Under the pieces are notes generated by a model. That model was not told where the DNA came from, did no database searches, and was given only the letters and a program-made list of their open reading frames with translations. DNA of 64,000 nucleotides. Origin: Epichloe hybrida. Lineage: Eukaryota; Ascomycota; Sordariomycetes; Hypocreales; Clavicipitaceae. Position 1 is the stretch's first letter. Every line of letters begins with the position of its first letter. The translations under genes were made by a program, and so were the position numbers. The DNA lies in the NCBI GenBank assembly GCA_019022495.1, contig JAFEKR010000084.1, forward strand, positions 1-64,000, given 5' to 3'. Positions 22,028 to 33,347 of the stretch are shown piece after piece.

Positions 22028-24438
22028 TTTGGTCGGATGGGTATTTTTCGCACAAGTTTGTTGAGGGGACGTCGAACAAGCACCCAATTCTTCCGTCCCT
22101 CGATTCAAACTCAGCCGTCGCAAGACAAAGCGAAGTGATCTTCGTTGGCAAATTTTTTTGGCTCGAATCGCTGTCTTTATACTCGACGTATGCACTGCGT
22201 GTTTTGAAGACCCAATACCTCGAAACGCCTTCGAAGTACGTCGATCGGGTTCAGAGAGTCCGGGGCGGTGCGGTGCTGTGAAGGGAAGCGGGAGGTTCGG
22301 AGGCAGCAGTAAGACAAGAGTGCGAGCTGAAAAAGCGGTTCCGACGGTCAATTGCCTGTGTCTGTGTCTCAAAGCGTCTGGTCGTTGTCAAAAGGAACGT
22401 TTCTGGCGGAGCTCGAGTGGACAGTAGTTGACAGTTGTGCCCAAGTCGGGAGCGGGGAATGGCGATGCCAGAGAGCAATTAAGCCAAAACAAGGACGAGG
22501 AAGGGGGAAGAGGAAGAGGAGAAGTGGGCACAGCGGGCCTCTGGAACGTGTCGCGCGGGCTTGGAGAATAATGAGGGAATACAGGCCAAACTCAAACACA
22601 GCAACGTCTTTTTCACCCAGTTCAGTCAGTCCAAAGACAAGCGCAGGTTTTGGGGGGGGGGTTTGTGAGCGACAGAGACAATTGGGGACAGATGCAGACG
22701 GGGCGTTATTACTTGCTGACGTCCGCTTACATAACGGCGACTCCCGGCGATGGGCGACACGACAGGGTGTTCGTCATCGGTGGCAGCTCAGAGCAGCCAA
22801 CTGCAAGCCAGTATTACATTTTACTGCGGGCGCTGCACTGTACGTACAGAGCACTGCTGAGAGCAGTCAAGCCAATTATCGGAGCTTGAACCCGGTGCCG
22901 CAGAGCCCAGTCGAGCTCCTACTACAGTGCAGAGCATCCATCCAGCAGAGCAGCCAACTTCAAGCCAGACCAACATGGACGCCATTTTGAGAGCCAGCTT
23001 GCTGCCCTGCAGTCTGCAGATAAACCATGACCACGTTGAACTTATGCTGTGCTCCGTCCCTGTGACCCTGCCCTGTGGGTGGGTGGAGCATTGCTGAAGA
23101 TATCACTATGTACACAACATGAAGAGCAGAGCGGGCGTCTGTTGCAAAGATATCAATCCTGCATCTCCATTCTCCGGCGCGGTGTGATGGATGGCATTGC
23201 AAACAAGGTCCACGGCCAACTCGGCCAGCTGTGCCGTTGGTTTGCGCCGTTGGTTTGCGCCAGGGCAAGGGCATCTAGTTTTGCACCAATGCGCGTTCTC
23301 GCCGTGTGGAAACCATGATATAATGAAATGATAATGGATGGTCATGGATGGACAACGCGCAGCTACGGGCTTTGTCACCCAGCTTTCTTCACCTGTGCCA
23401 CTCAACAGTTCATCTATGCAACACGACACGAACACAACACTTGATGCGAAAGGCAGCAAAAACTCGTCCTGAATTAAAAGGATGGCATAGTTGCAGGCAA
23501 TCATGCACGAGAACATGCGATTTTTCTTTAGGTTCATTGTCCGGGTGTCTATAAAGAGCGGCAAGCGTGAGGTTGCAACTCATTGTTGTTTATACAATAC
23601 GGACTACCAGAACCAATGATAACGCGGGTTTGACGCAACGACGCTTACATACACATGGCAGGAAGAGAGAAACGGCTAATAATAATAGCCGCAAGGCTGT
23701 CCACCAGAAACTCCGTCAAACTGCCACGCCGACCTCCATCGAGCGTCTGAGCGTTTGAACCCAACCCGTCCCAGCGCATCACGTGCATTGTCACGCGGTC
23801 AGCACCTCCCTCGCCTGAGTCGCCTCCAAAAGTACCCCAGCACCACAGCGCCAACGCTGATTGATCGGAGCGCCCCAATTTTTATTGGCTTCAAAGAGAA
23901 AGTGGCCATTCTGAGGTACCGCGACCATGTAAACTGCACTACACTGTGACTTCCAAACGGTTTGGTATCAACCTCGCACCAACCAACCATCAACCCTCAC
24001 CTCAACTTCGCCGGTCCTTGCAGTGACTTTTGCTCAACGTCTACGCGCTTGAGCTCTGCAGGCACCACCTCATTTCCAAGAGATTCGCGGCTCCCCTCAT
24101 TGGCGTCATTGCTGGCCTAATCCTGACTTTCACTCGAACCTGAGTGGGTGACTGGTGCGTGCCTCAATTTGACCTGCTTTCCTTGACACCACACCAAACC
24201 CCATCTCGACATCTCGCGTTACCATCCACTCTTCTGTCGGCAGCGATGCCTCTGATTCGGAGCTGATGAAGGCCTGGTTCTCTTCCGGCAGACCCCCTTA
24301 TCCTGCATCATCCGAGACTGACCTGTCCGCTGGTTTTTTGCGCGCAATTAGATTAGAGTCCAGATATCCCACTTCGAGCGGGCCACCAACCACCACCTCG
24401 TTGATGGTGTCGCCTCACCAAGTGCCGTAAAACGTACG
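22028..24438. other. Shared upstream region of rho2 and nst1
   Basis: About 2.4 kb between two divergent genes. It is probably two promoters plus long leaders; from about 24000 the plus strand is CT-rich. Several open frames of 60-210 codons exist but overlap on both strands, and none shows a domain. Confidence 0.5.
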
Positions 24439-27400
24439 ATGCCGGCCACCAACCAGAAGTCGGCCCCTCCTACGCCGCTATCACCTCGAAACACAGCCAA
24501 GTATACCAACAAAGATGGCTCAAAGTACATCACTGTACCCAAGACTCAGTCCGATTCCTCTCAACCTTCCACCCCGACCATGGCCACCAAACCATCCAGT
24601 CCGCCTTCGAACCCCTCGAATTTCGACACCTCTGCACCGCTTGTAAATCGTAAGAAGCAAAAGCGTCGACAAAAAGCAATGGCCAAGGCTGCTGCCGCCG
24701 AGGAAGCTGAAAATGGACCTGCGGACCCCGCATCAGCAACCAACCTGCAGCCCGAGACTCTGCCTGTTGACCAGGACCTTGCTGCCAGCGATGACGAGGC
24801 TGACCACACACTGAATGGCGGCTCATCTTCTCCTATCACGAATGGTCACCTAAACCCGAGTGCCAGGACAAAGAAGAAGCAGAAGAAGAAGAAGAAGTAT
24901 GCTGCAGGCTCCATCTATTCTGATGAGGAGTCTCCCGCTCAGCTGTCGACCACGCTTCCACAAGCCCCGGATGATTTGAGCTCACGGCCATCAGGCATGT
25001 CTAGAGACAAGATTTGGAGCACGAGCAATCATGAGGAACGGGAGCGAATCAAGGAGTTCTGGCTTGGATTGGGCGAGGACGAGCGCAAGTCACTTGTCAA
25101 GGTAGAAAAGGACGCTGTGCTGAAAAAGATGAAGGAGCAGCAGAAGCATACCTGCAGCTGCACAGTTTGCGGGAGAAAGCGGACAGCCATTGAGGAGGAA
25201 CTGGAGGGCCTGTACGACGCTTACTATTTGGAATTGGAACATTTCGCCAACCAGGGCGAAGGGCCACCGATGCTACCGCCGCCCTCTCGAGGCTTTCCAC
25301 CTCGCCCTCCGAGCCATTTGCCGTCTCGCTATGCTCCGCAACAGCCGTCTCGCGGTCGAATAGTAGAACATGTCGGCGAAGAGGACGAGGACGACGATTT
25401 GGAGGAAGTTTATAGTGAAGACGAAGTGGACGACGATGAATACAGTGATGACGAGCCCCCAGAGCAGTTTCACAACCCCTACGACCGAGATATGACCGAT
25501 TTCCTCACGTTTGGCAATAGTCTACAAGTCAAGGGTACGCAACTCCTTGATTCTCTTCTCAGCGCATATGGTAACATGGACTTAGGCGGCATTCTTACCG
25601 TGGCGGATGACCTCCTCAAGAACGACGGCAAGCGATTCATCGAGATGATGGAACAGCTAGCTGAACGTCGAATGGCTCGCGAGGAAGACGCGAGAGAACA
25701 TTTCTCCCGCGGCTTTGGTCATCCCAACGGCTCATACTCCAATCCTCATAATCATCCTCCTCCGGACGATGACGATTACGAAGACGAAGAAGACGAGGAG
25801 GAAGATTATGAGGACAGCCAGGATGAGGAGTATGGGGATGAAGAGGTATTTTCTAATCCTTCAACCATGCCGTCCAAGTTCCATACTGAGTGCTGCTGCC
25901 AGGACCAAATGACGGAAGAGCAACGAATGGAGGAAGGTCGTCGGATGTTTCAGATCTTCGCGGCTCGAATGTTTGAGCAGCGAGGGTTATCCGCATACAA
26001 GGAGAAGGTAGCAAAGGAGCGGCAAGACAAGCTGTTGGAAGAACTCGAGGAAGAGAGCAGGCAAGTTGACCAACAAAAGGCCAAGAAGGCTAAAAACGCG
26101 CAGAAGAAAAAGGACAAGGCAGCACAGAAGAAGCAAGCTCTGGCTGAAGAAAAAGCGCGAAAGGAGGCTGAGAAGGCTGCAGAGGAGGCTGCCCGGCTTG
26201 CAGCTGAGCAGGAAAGAATCACTGAACAGAAGCAGAAAGCCGAAGAGAAGCGGAAGCAAAAAGAGGCTCAGAAGAAGGCTGAAGAAGAAGCTCGATTGAG
26301 GAAAGAAGCCGACCGACTACGACGCATCCACGAACAACGAGAAAAGCAAGCTGAGCAGGAAAGAAAGGCTCGAGAAGCTCGAGAACGTGACAAGAAGCTC
26401 AGGGAAGAGCAACGTCAACGGGAGAAGGAGGCTCGGGAGCAACGAGAGCGAGAAGCACAGGAACGGCGAGACAAGCAGGAACGTGATAAGAGAGAAAAGG
26501 AGGCTCGAGCAGCCAAGGCTCAGAGGGAGGCTCAAGAAGCCGCTCAAAGGGCGAGAGAAGAGAAGTCGAACCATAAGCCCAGTGCTCAAGTATCCCATTC
26601 ACAGCCTATCCAAATTCCCAAGCGGGGACAGGCACATCCTGTTTCTTTGCCGACTGTGCTACCGCAGCACCCCCTGAACCCTCCGAGCTACGCATCTCCA
26701 AAGATCCCGATAGCCACGCCAGTAATTCCCAAGGCTCCTACTCCGATACGCGCCCGAACGCTTTCCCAGCAACAAGATTCTGGACCAGGAAGCTCCGCAG
26801 CCTCGCAATCGGCATCGACAACCAGCCAGAACGAATCCCCTCACCCAGGGACGCCTATACACGTGAGCCCCGGGCTAGTCGGACAAGACCGAAAAACAAG
26901 TACAAGCGGGTCGACTCCAAGCTCGCATCTCAATCGGCCAGTCTCGCCGCACAGTTTTCACCCCAAGTTACCTGGCCACACGCCGCCGTTCCAAATCCCT
27001 ATAGCAGGCATGCAACCTCCTCCCGGCTTAACCCCTCATCGACCGCCTGGCTTCTCAAGCCCCGTCACGCAAGAAGCCATGTTTCCATTAGGATTCCGGC
27101 CCAGCCCCAACATGATGATGCCTCCGCCAGGAATCAACGGTCCGGCTATGCGTGGATTCCCTCCTGGTCCCGTGCCGCCGCCGGGGTTCTCTCATTCCTC
27201 CACAGACCCATTTCCCATGAGCCAGGCATTCTCAATTCCCAAAGACAATCCTATCCCGACACACGCACGTCAGGGTTCTGCTGGCTTCGACGGACCTGCG
27301 GGAGGAGCGCCATCTCAGCCTATCGGCAGACCTGCGCCCATCGGACGGCCCGGTAGTTTGTCCCAGGGCCAATCGCGAGATGAGGACGAGGACACCAAGC

Positions 27401-28056
27401 ACCTGGGCAGCCGGGTCTTGGTCGATGATGACGAACCTCTGCCAACTGAAATCAATCCTGGCAGCCTGCGCAACCAACCCCCTGGGCCGCGAGGTGGATT
27501 CCCGAGCAGCCCATTCCTGGACCCGGTATTTCCCATGGGACAGAACCCCTGGGGTCCTCCAGCAGCAACGCAACACTTTCCGCCTCCGCCAGGATTCGTA
27601 AACCCCGCGTGGGGAGGAGGAGGACCATCGGTTCCTCCAGGCTTTGGTCTGGGCTCACCAATACCTGCACTTGGCTCGATACGAACTTCCTCACAGCCGC
27701 GCCATGTGACTGTGCGTCTGATGCTCTGTCAAGCTTGCAAGGACCTGGCTGGATCAGGTAATTCCGACGCGGATGGTTACATTGATCTCGGCGTGATCAA
27801 GTCCCAAATAGAAGCCCAATCGGGTGACGGAAGTATCACCGAAGAGGACCTACTCAACTTGTGCGATACTGAAGGGAGCAGCTCCAACGGAGGTGGCACG
27901 TTTGATGTCAAAGGCAGCAGCTCCGGACCAAGCAAAGCCCTGATCAGATGGGCTCCAGATCCGAGTGACGGAGCAGGGCAAGGATATCGAGCTCTCGGCG
28001 CCCCTGGTGAGATCGGAAGTCCCTTGACCAGCCACGCGTCCTTGCGGGGCTTCTAG
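24439..28056 (+). CDS. nst1: Stress response protein NST1
   Basis: A single exon encodes 1205 aa, the usual size for fungal NST1. The order is: Ser/Pro-rich N-terminus; a KKQKKKKKKY basic patch (near 145-155); the hallmark block WSTSNHEERERIKEFWLGLGEDERKSL followed by HTCSCTVCGRKRTAIEEELE (about 190-255); acidic runs (about 312-340 and 442-468); a Glu/Lys/Arg/Ala coiled coil of roughly 190 residues (about 520-710); and a long Pro/Gly-rich tail. The family is a negative regulator of salt tolerance in yeast, is cytoplasmic and is associated with mRNA-decay partners. ATG 24439 starts the conserved N-terminus. The Cys pattern CSCTVC could bind a metal, which is inference. Confidence 0.92.
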   Translation: MPATNQKSAPPTPLSPRNTAKYTNKDGSKYITVPKTQSDSSQPSTPTMATKPSSPPSNPSNFDTSAPLVNRKKQKRRQKAMAKAAAAEEAENGPADPASATNLQPETLPVDQDLAASDDEADHTLNGGSSSPITNGHLNPSARTKKKQKKKKKYAAGSIYSDEESPAQLSTTLPQAPDDLSSRPSGMSRDKIWSTSNHEERERIKEFWLGLGEDERKSLVKVEKDAVLKKMKEQQKHTCSCTVCGRKRTAIEEELEGLYDAYYLELEHFANQGEGPPMLPPPSRGFPPRPPSHLPSRYAPQQPSRGRIVEHVGEEDEDDDLEEVYSEDEVDDDEYSDDEPPEQFHNPYDRDMTDFLTFGNSLQVKGTQLLDSLLSAYGNMDLGGILTVADDLLKNDGKRFIEMMEQLAERRMAREEDAREHFSRGFGHPNGSYSNPHNHPPPDDDDYEDEEDEEEDYEDSQDEEYGDEEVFSNPSTMPSKFHTECCCQDQMTEEQRMEEGRRMFQIFAARMFEQRGLSAYKEKVAKERQDKLLEELEEESRQVDQQKAKKAKNAQKKKDKAAQKKQALAEEKARKEAEKAAEEAARLAAEQERITEQKQKAEEKRKQKEAQKKAEEEARLRKEADRLRRIHEQREKQAEQERKAREARERDKKLREEQRQREKEAREQREREAQERRDKQERDKREKEARAAKAQREAQEAAQRAREEKSNHKPSAQVSHSQPIQIPKRGQAHPVSLPTVLPQHPLNPPSYASPKIPIATPVIPKAPTPIRARTLSQQQDSGPGSSAASQSASTTSQNESPHPGTPIHVSPGLVGQDRKTSTSGSTPSSHLNRPVSPHSFHPKLPGHTPPFQIPIAGMQPPPGLTPHRPPGFSSPVTQEAMFPLGFRPSPNMMMPPPGINGPAMRGFPPGPVPPPGFSHSSTDPFPMSQAFSIPKDNPIPTHARQGSAGFDGPAGGAPSQPIGRPAPIGRPGSLSQGQSRDEDEDTKHLGSRVLVDDDEPLPTEINPGSLRNQPPGPRGGFPSSPFLDPVFPMGQNPWGPPAATQHFPPPPGFVNPAWGGGGPSVPPGFGLGSPIPALGSIRTSSQPRHVTVRLMLCQACKDLAGSGNSDADGYIDLGVIKSQIEAQSGDGSITEEDLLNLCDTEGSSSNGGGTFDVKGSSSGPSKALIRWAPDPSDGAGQGYRALGAPGEIGSPLTSHASLRGF

Positions 28057-29092
28057 AAGAATAGCTCCAGCGATGCAGGCAGTGTAACTGGAAATGGAAG
28101 TCCTTGTAAGAAGAAGACTACGCCGCTGGATGGAGCTGGCACAGCTGAAGGCTCAGATGACATGGCTGGCTCAGATGCTCTCACAACCAGGCATGCCGCC
28201 AGAGGCGAGAATGCCGCCATCATGGACGTGTAGGACGTGCGTGCCAGGCCTCGCTGGAGGAGATGCCGGAAGCGACTTGTAGTGACGCGTTGGTTTCGGG
28301 CAAGCCGCTCAATACATCTAAGTCTGGTTCCGAATGAACCCCTTTGCCAGCTATCAGGTGCCAACGATGAAGTTTCTAGTTTTCTTTTTTCACATTTTGA
28401 GACGATGTATGGACGGACATAATACCAGTGTGAAAGGTCACAGAGCAAATGGGGAAGGGGGGGGATGATGGCGTAAGAGTGAGCCAGCGGGCGAGATAGA
28501 GCCGCGAGCGTTTTGACAGCACATACCATCATAGGTGGCCTACATTTTCAAAGTCACTCTTGTTCATTCAGGTTGCCCATCATGTAGAATAACATGGTAA
28601 GAAGGCGAGACGTGTATAGAAGCAAGCTTGTTCCTCGTTCTGTGTCAATGTCTTTCTTTGCCTTGGCAAAACTTATCATGGCGTCTACATAGCGTCCCGC
28701 GTCGACCCGTCATGTAATTTGAACTCCCTTGGTTGGAGGCTTTTTTTTCCTCGGGCGTCCTTTACGTGCTTTGTACACGACGTGCGAAACATGTGCATTG
28801 ATAGAAATATACTACTTGGTTTTTTTTGCACCGTGGGTCGAACATCCGATAATCCTACTAGCTAATAAGAGGGAGCGCGGCTCGCTGGATGTGCTCTGGC
28901 GTTGTGTTGTGCAGGTGCGGCCTCTTTGATTCTTGTGCTCATCCTATGCGCGTAGGTTCCACGCCACACAACCCCCCCCCCTTTTTTGAAATGAATAGAT
29001 GCAGCTAGGTAGGGAATCTGACTCGTCCTGATGCATTTGGACTCTTTTTTTATTTTATTTTATTGAAAAAAACTTTCCGACAAAGGTCAAGC
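28057..29092. other. Intergenic region between convergent genes
   Basis: It lies downstream of nst1 and of the minus-strand membrane-protein gene. The nst1 frame stays open for 58 codons after its TAG, but nothing else suggests coding. T-rich and C-rich runs are present. Confidence 0.55.
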
Positions 29093-29836
29093 TCATGTAT
29101 GGCCGGATTGGTCCTGGAAAGGGTTGGGCCCGTGATGATGCTGCGTCTGCTGCATGAGAGGGGCGCGGGCGACGTCCTGGGCGGCACGCTGCTTCTTGGT
29201 GGCGGCGCGTGCGAGGGCGACGGCTTCGGCCTTGGCGGCCGTCTTCTTGTGGTGCCTGCGCTCCTGGCGGCATGCAAAGGCGAGGTAGGCCATGCCGATG
29301 ACGACGAAGGAGCCGAAGACGATGGCGATGATGATGCCGCCCGTGTCGAGGGAGTGGATGGCCTCCATGCAGACGTCTACGTGGTTGCTGTCGATGGTGC
29401 AGATGTAGCCGCGGAGACAGTCGCTTGTTGTGAGGGGGACGGGGTGGCAGTCCCGGGTCTTGACCTTGCCGTCGACCGTCTCGCTGATGCAGGATGTCGT
29501 GGAAGTTGTTCCGGTCTGGAAGCAATCCTGGCCCGACTTGTTCTTGTTGGTGTTGACGGCCGTGGTGGTGGTGGTGGTGGGCGTGGCCGTGTCTTCTCGG
29601 GGCATCATGACCTGGGCGGCGGCGGCGGCGTTGTTGTTGTTGGACGTCGTCGGCTTTGCTCCTCCAGGGAGCGTCGCTCGGCCTCTTCTCCTCAGCTCGT
29701 TGACTTGGTTGCTGAATCGGTTGATGGTGTGCTCGGTGTGCTCGGCGGCGTGAGTCGAGGTGCATTCTTGGCGGGGACCGGCCGCGGCGACGATGCCGGC
29801 GAGGAGGAGCACGCTCAGGTGGTGGTGGAATCGCAT
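29093..29836 (-). CDS. Single-pass membrane protein with signal peptide
   Basis: The product is 247 aa when started at the ATG at 29836, which puts MRFHHHLSVLLLAGIVAAAG at the N-terminus as a signal peptide. The extracellular part (21-165) is Thr/Asn-rich with Thr runs, likely O-glycosylated, and has eight cysteines, six of them between 105 and 156. One membrane helix follows (about 166-189, GGIIIAIVFGSFVVIGMAYL). The cytosolic tail is short and basic (RQERRHHKK), which gives a type I topology. This layout is common in fungal surface proteins and WSC/mucin-like sensors, but no named domain was recognised. An in-frame ATG ten codons upstream would bury the signal peptide and is less likely. 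Confidence 0.7.
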   Translation of the reverse strand: MRFHHHLSVLLLAGIVAAAGPRQECTSTHAAEHTEHTINRFSNQVNELRRRGRATLPGGAKPTTSNNNNAAAAAQVMMPREDTATPTTTTTTAVNTNKNKSGQDCFQTGTTSTTSCISETVDGKVKTRDCHPVPLTTSDCLRGYICTIDSNHVDVCMEAIHSLDTGGIIIAIVFGSFVVIGMAYLAFACRQERRHHKKTAAKAEAVALARAATKKQRAAQDVARAPLMQQTQHHHGPNPFQDQSGHT

Positions 29837-30543
29837 GTTGCCTCTTCCGCCAACAACAAGGATCAAGGGGTAAGGATTGTGGTGGTGTGGTGTTGCCTTG
29901 TCGGGGGGTTCGGCTTCAAGAAGAAGAAGACGAAGAAGTCTTGACGAGTCAGCCTAGAGTTCGGACGACGGGACGGAAGGGGGGGGAACCAAGTATAATA
30001 AAAAAAAATCCAAAAAACCCCCTCCCCCCCCCCAAAAAAAGGAGAACAATGAGGCCCGACCCTTTTCAGCGTAGCCTGCTAGAGATGGCGCCGAACATGG
30101 CAACTTGCAAGGCAGGGGAAAAGCGTCTCGACAAAACTTCCGTCCCCCATGCATCCACCCATGCTTCCATCCATCCATGCATCTGGCTCCTTTTCGGGGG
30201 GGAAGCTGGGGGGGTGGCTTCAGCCGTGGCTTGGCGCCTATCAGCGTGTGGCTGACGGTTTATGTATTGTTTGCCAAATAACTGGCACACCAGTGACACC
30301 GACTTGTTGTAGACGTCATCGCCCACTGCCACCTACCCTACAAACTTGAAGATGGGGGTGACCTGCCCAGTTTGCGTAAAACCAGCCAGGAAACCTCCAA
30401 AAAACACCCTCGCGGTCCATCTCACAATCGCCAGTGCCTATATTTTATTTTCCCCATCAGGCCATCCATTCTGACAAGCTCACCTCCCTCACCCTTGACC
30501 TGTCTCATCTCGCCTGAACCCACGCATCAACCACAACCCAACC
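29837..30543. other. Divergent promoter region
   Basis: It lies between the membrane-protein gene (minus) and the I78 inhibitor gene (plus). It has A/C homopolymer runs at about 29998-30042 and a CATCC-rich stretch at about 30150-30182. No gene is seen. Confidence 0.55.
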
Positions 30544-30895
30544 ATGCCTCTCGTCGTCCCCGGCGTCACCACCAACTCCTCCGACAAGACCGAGGAGTGG
30601 CAAAACAAGCTCATTGGCAAGAAATTATCCGACACGGAGCACAATGAAGTGGTAAGGCTTCCCCGTGTCTACCCGGTACCAGAACTTCACAAGTCGACAC
30701 TAAAATAAAAAAATAAAAAAAATAAAACCCCCCCATGTGCTCACAGAGAAAATCTAGATGTTTTGCAAGAAAGAACTGCCCGCCGAGCACCGAGTCATTT
30801 CCCCCGGCCAAATGGTGACGCGGGACTTCAACGAGAACCGTCTCAATATTCATCTGAAGGAGGACGGGACCGTGTCTCATGTTCAGCACGGTTGA
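30544..30895 (+). CDS. I78-family peptidase inhibitor
   Basis: Two exons, 30544-30651 and 30758-30895, encode 81 aa with a 106-bp intron in phase 0. The acceptor is CTAG at 30757, because the nearer CACAG at about 30746 would break the frame. The protein starts MPLVVPGVTT, typical of the fungal members, and carries the family core: LPAEHRVISPGQMVT then NRLNIHLKEDGTVSHVQHG. I78 inhibitors are small, disulfide-free or nearly so (one Cys here), and inhibit serine peptidases such as subtilisin and elastase. No signal peptide is visible, so a cytosolic role, perhaps protection from the cell's own proteases, is inferred. Confidence 0.85.
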
Positions 30896-31187
30896 TGATG
30901 TATTCACGATATTGTATTAGCTTACGAACGGTAATCAAATGATGAGAAACTTGCAAATATCTCGAGACAACAGTTCTTGTTTCGAAAAGCTACTGCCTGC
31001 CCCATGCTCAGATTCCGCTTGCCTTGCCCGTTCATGTTTGCAGAGCTGCGATTTACCCCGCCAAAAGCCAACTGCGGGGCAAACTCACTCACTCACCTTT
31101 GCCCCTCCCAGCTTTCAACTCAAAAAGTCCTCCTCCAAGCTCAAGCACCACCCAATTCATCGCGGTCGGATTGCCCAAGCCGTCAAG

Positions 31188-31889
31188 ATGTTCAAAAAGG
31201 AGTAAGTGACCCAACCCCCGTCATCAACAACAAGCAAAGCTATCCATCTCAGCTCCCTAACCCCTTCGTCCCCCCTCGTCCCCCCGGCCAGTCTAAGCCC
31301 CGCCCCAAAGCAGAAGCTCAAGTCTTCGGTCCAGCGATCTCTCCGACAGTCCCTCCTGTCAACGTACCCGCTCCTGACGCCGCACGTGGACGAGATCCTG
31401 CCCAAGAAGGCGTCCCTGGAGAGCATGAAGCTTCCCGACCGCAACACGCTCTACGTTCTCGACTCGGAGCCCCTCTTCTACCAACAGGACGCCTCCCTCA
31501 TCATCCCCCACCTGCGACTCGTCCACAGGTTCCCGCAGGGCTTTCCTACCATCCGCATCGACAGGGGCGCCATCCGCTTCGTCCTCTCGGGCGCGACGCT
31601 GATGGCCCCCGGCCTGACGTCGCAGGGCGGTAGGCTGCCCGCCGAGGGCGCCGCCAAGGAGCTCGTCGAGGGCAAGGAGCTGGACCAAGGCGCCGACGAA
31701 GAGGGTCGCTGGAGCAGAGAGCTGCACAAGGGAGAGCCCGTCGTTATCCTGGCAGAGGGGAAGAGGGAGGCGTGTGCTGTGGGCACTCTCGTTACTGGAA
31801 CCGACGAGGTCAAAGCCAAGGGGAAAGGACCTGTCGTCGAGGATGCGCACTTTCTTGGCGATGGGCTGTGGAATATCGCTACGGACTGA
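31188..31889 (+). CDS. tma20: PUA-domain translation factor Tma20/MCT-1
   Basis: Two exons, 31188-31201 (14 nt) and 31292-31889, encode 203 aa. The 90-bp intron starts GTAAGT and ends CCAG, and the Asp codon is split in phase 2, giving MFKKDLSPAP, the conserved MFKKF-like start of the family. The N-terminal pre-PUA part has KSSVQRSLRQSLLSTYP and DEILPKK. The C-terminal PUA domain has IDRGAIRFVLSGATLMAPGLTS, matching MCT-1. Family members bind the 40S subunit with a density-regulated partner (Tma22/DENR) and act in ribosome recycling and reinitiation. A stretch near residues 130-155 (KELVEGKELDQG) is longer than in yeast. Confidence 0.88.
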
Positions 31890-31913
31890 AGGGGCATGTC
31901 GATGGGACAGTCC

Positions 31914-31972
31914 TTATTTTATTTTATTTTTATTTTATTTTATTTTATTTTTATTTTATTTTATTAAGGGAT
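31914..31972 (+). repeat. TTTTA/TTTTTA simple repeat
   Basis: A run of ATTTT-type units directly downstream of the tma20 stop, in its likely 3' UTR, between convergent genes. Confidence 0.85.
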
Positions 31973-32111
31973 ACAAGGGTCAGGAGAAGACTTAGGTGAT
32001 CTTACATAGCTGGATGATTGTGATTCCTGCATTTTACGACCAAATTATGAGCACGACGGAATGGGTGAGCGAGTAGGTTTCCGCTATCATCTTGACTAGA
32101 GAAAATAACAT

Positions 32112-33347
32112 TTATTGCGTGGTATCAATATTCCTGGCTTTTTGAGCCAACGTCTCCTCGTACCGCTGATGATGCAGCAAAATGGCTGCCCTTCCAACCT
32201 CGTCCTTATTCTTGACAATAAAGTCGGCTGTGCGATCAAAATCGAAAAAACCGTCATCATCCATCAAATCCGACTCCGGCACTACCCCGTATGCGGTGTC
32301 TCCCTCGAGGATAATCTTCTTCAAGGCCTTGATCTGGCACCCCCTGTACAAGGTTGCCCCCGTATCCGCATGATGTGGCTGCGGAATGGTCCCCTTGATT
32401 AAATCCCTAAAGATCAAATCTCGTTGCCGTTGGAGAAGCGCTTCTTTTCTGCGAGCATGATACTCACCACCGACGTGGAACCGGGAAATGGCCTCACTGG
32501 TGATTTCTTCTCTGGTCGTGCGTCTCTTGACAAACCGTCCTTGTTGCCGACACTCGGGCACGAATTCGTCTACCCATTTCATGAACGCGGGACGCTTGCC
32601 CATTCGTCTCCGGTCATTGGACTTGAGGCCTTTGCAGTCACTGGCAGCGGCTGCTGTGTTGTTCGCGGGACTTTCGGCCTGTCTCTGATCTGCGTGTGCC
32701 CAGAACATGGGACACTGTGATACATACTCGAACATGTCCTCGAGAGAAGCAAACGGTCCATCCCAGGCGTTGCCTATGGGGAGACTCAGGAACTGGAGGA
32801 CCTCTGAGGGCTCAGAGGTCAAGAAAATTTTGGCCTTGGTTTTATTGAACTTTTCCACCTCGGGAATGCGTACGAACAGGGCTTTGTCATCGATTGTCAG
32901 GCCGTAGGGGCGTATGATGGAGCCGAGGATGTTCCATATATCGCCGTGGGCATGTTTGAGTAACATCCATTCAAGGTTCTCCAGGGTTCGGCAGACTCGG
33001 ACGTCGACCTGGATGTGCCTTGGCTGTTCTGAACCACCGGTAGCATCTAGCTCCTTTGGCCACGGAATGGCCAGGTTGGATCCCTGCGAAATGACATCGG
33101 TTGCACCGAGCAGGCCAGCAATGGTTTGCAGCTGAGTTTGGTGTTTGTCCTCGACTTTCGGCCATGCTACCAGGATGTCAATGTCTCCGAAATCTGCCTT
33201 GGCTGGGCCCTCTATCGGCGATGCGACACAGAGGTAGTGCTGCCTGAGGATGGCGTGACAGTGCGTCTTGACGTGTTCGTATACATGCTTGGGCATTCGT
33301 GGTGTGTATAGCGGTTTATCACGGGAGGCGAATGCAGAGCCTCCCAT
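32112..33347 (-). CDS. Nucleotidyltransferase-like protein
   Basis: The product is 411 aa from ATG 33347 (MGGSAFASRDKPLYTP). The reading frame is open for about 100 codons further upstream, but that part is not protein-like. Residues 54-60 read GDIDILV and residue 115 lies in HIQVDVRV. These match the three metal-binding aspartates (D55, D57, D115) of the DNA polymerase beta-type nucleotidyltransferase fold. The usual hGS turn before them is weak (VASPIEGPAKADF). A GKRPAFMKWVDEF block follows at about 255-270. The C-terminus is charged and helical. The substrate is unknown; family membership is an inference from the DxD pattern and its spacing. Confidence 0.7.
   Translation of the reverse strand: MGGSAFASRDKPLYTPRMPKHVYEHVKTHCHAILRQHYLCVASPIEGPAKADFGDIDILVAWPKVEDKHQTQLQTIAGLLGATDVISQGSNLAIPWPKELDATGGSEQPRHIQVDVRVCRTLENLEWMLLKHAHGDIWNILGSIIRPYGLTIDDKALFVRIPEVEKFNKTKAKIFLTSEPSEVLQFLSLPIGNAWDGPFASLEDMFEYVSQCPMFWAHADQRQAESPANNTAAAASDCKGLKSNDRRRMGKRPAFMKWVDEFVPECRQQGRFVKRRTTREEITSEAISRFHVGGEYHARRKEALLQRQRDLIFRDLIKGTIPQPHHADTGATLYRGCQIKALKKIILEGDTAYGVVPESDLMDDDGFFDFDRTADFIVKNKDEVGRAAILLHHQRYEETLAQKARNIDTTQ

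Noticed and set aside
28003..28056. Possible 54-bp intron at the end of nst1 (GTGAGA...CTAG)
   Set aside because: Splicing it would lead to a stop two codons later and would remove a GAPGEIGSP segment that looks like the natural NST1 tail.
29055..29944. Frames of 236 and 293 codons overlapping the membrane-protein gene
   Set aside because: They are Arg/Gly/His-rich shadows of the Thr/Asn-rich true frame, without signal peptide or domain.
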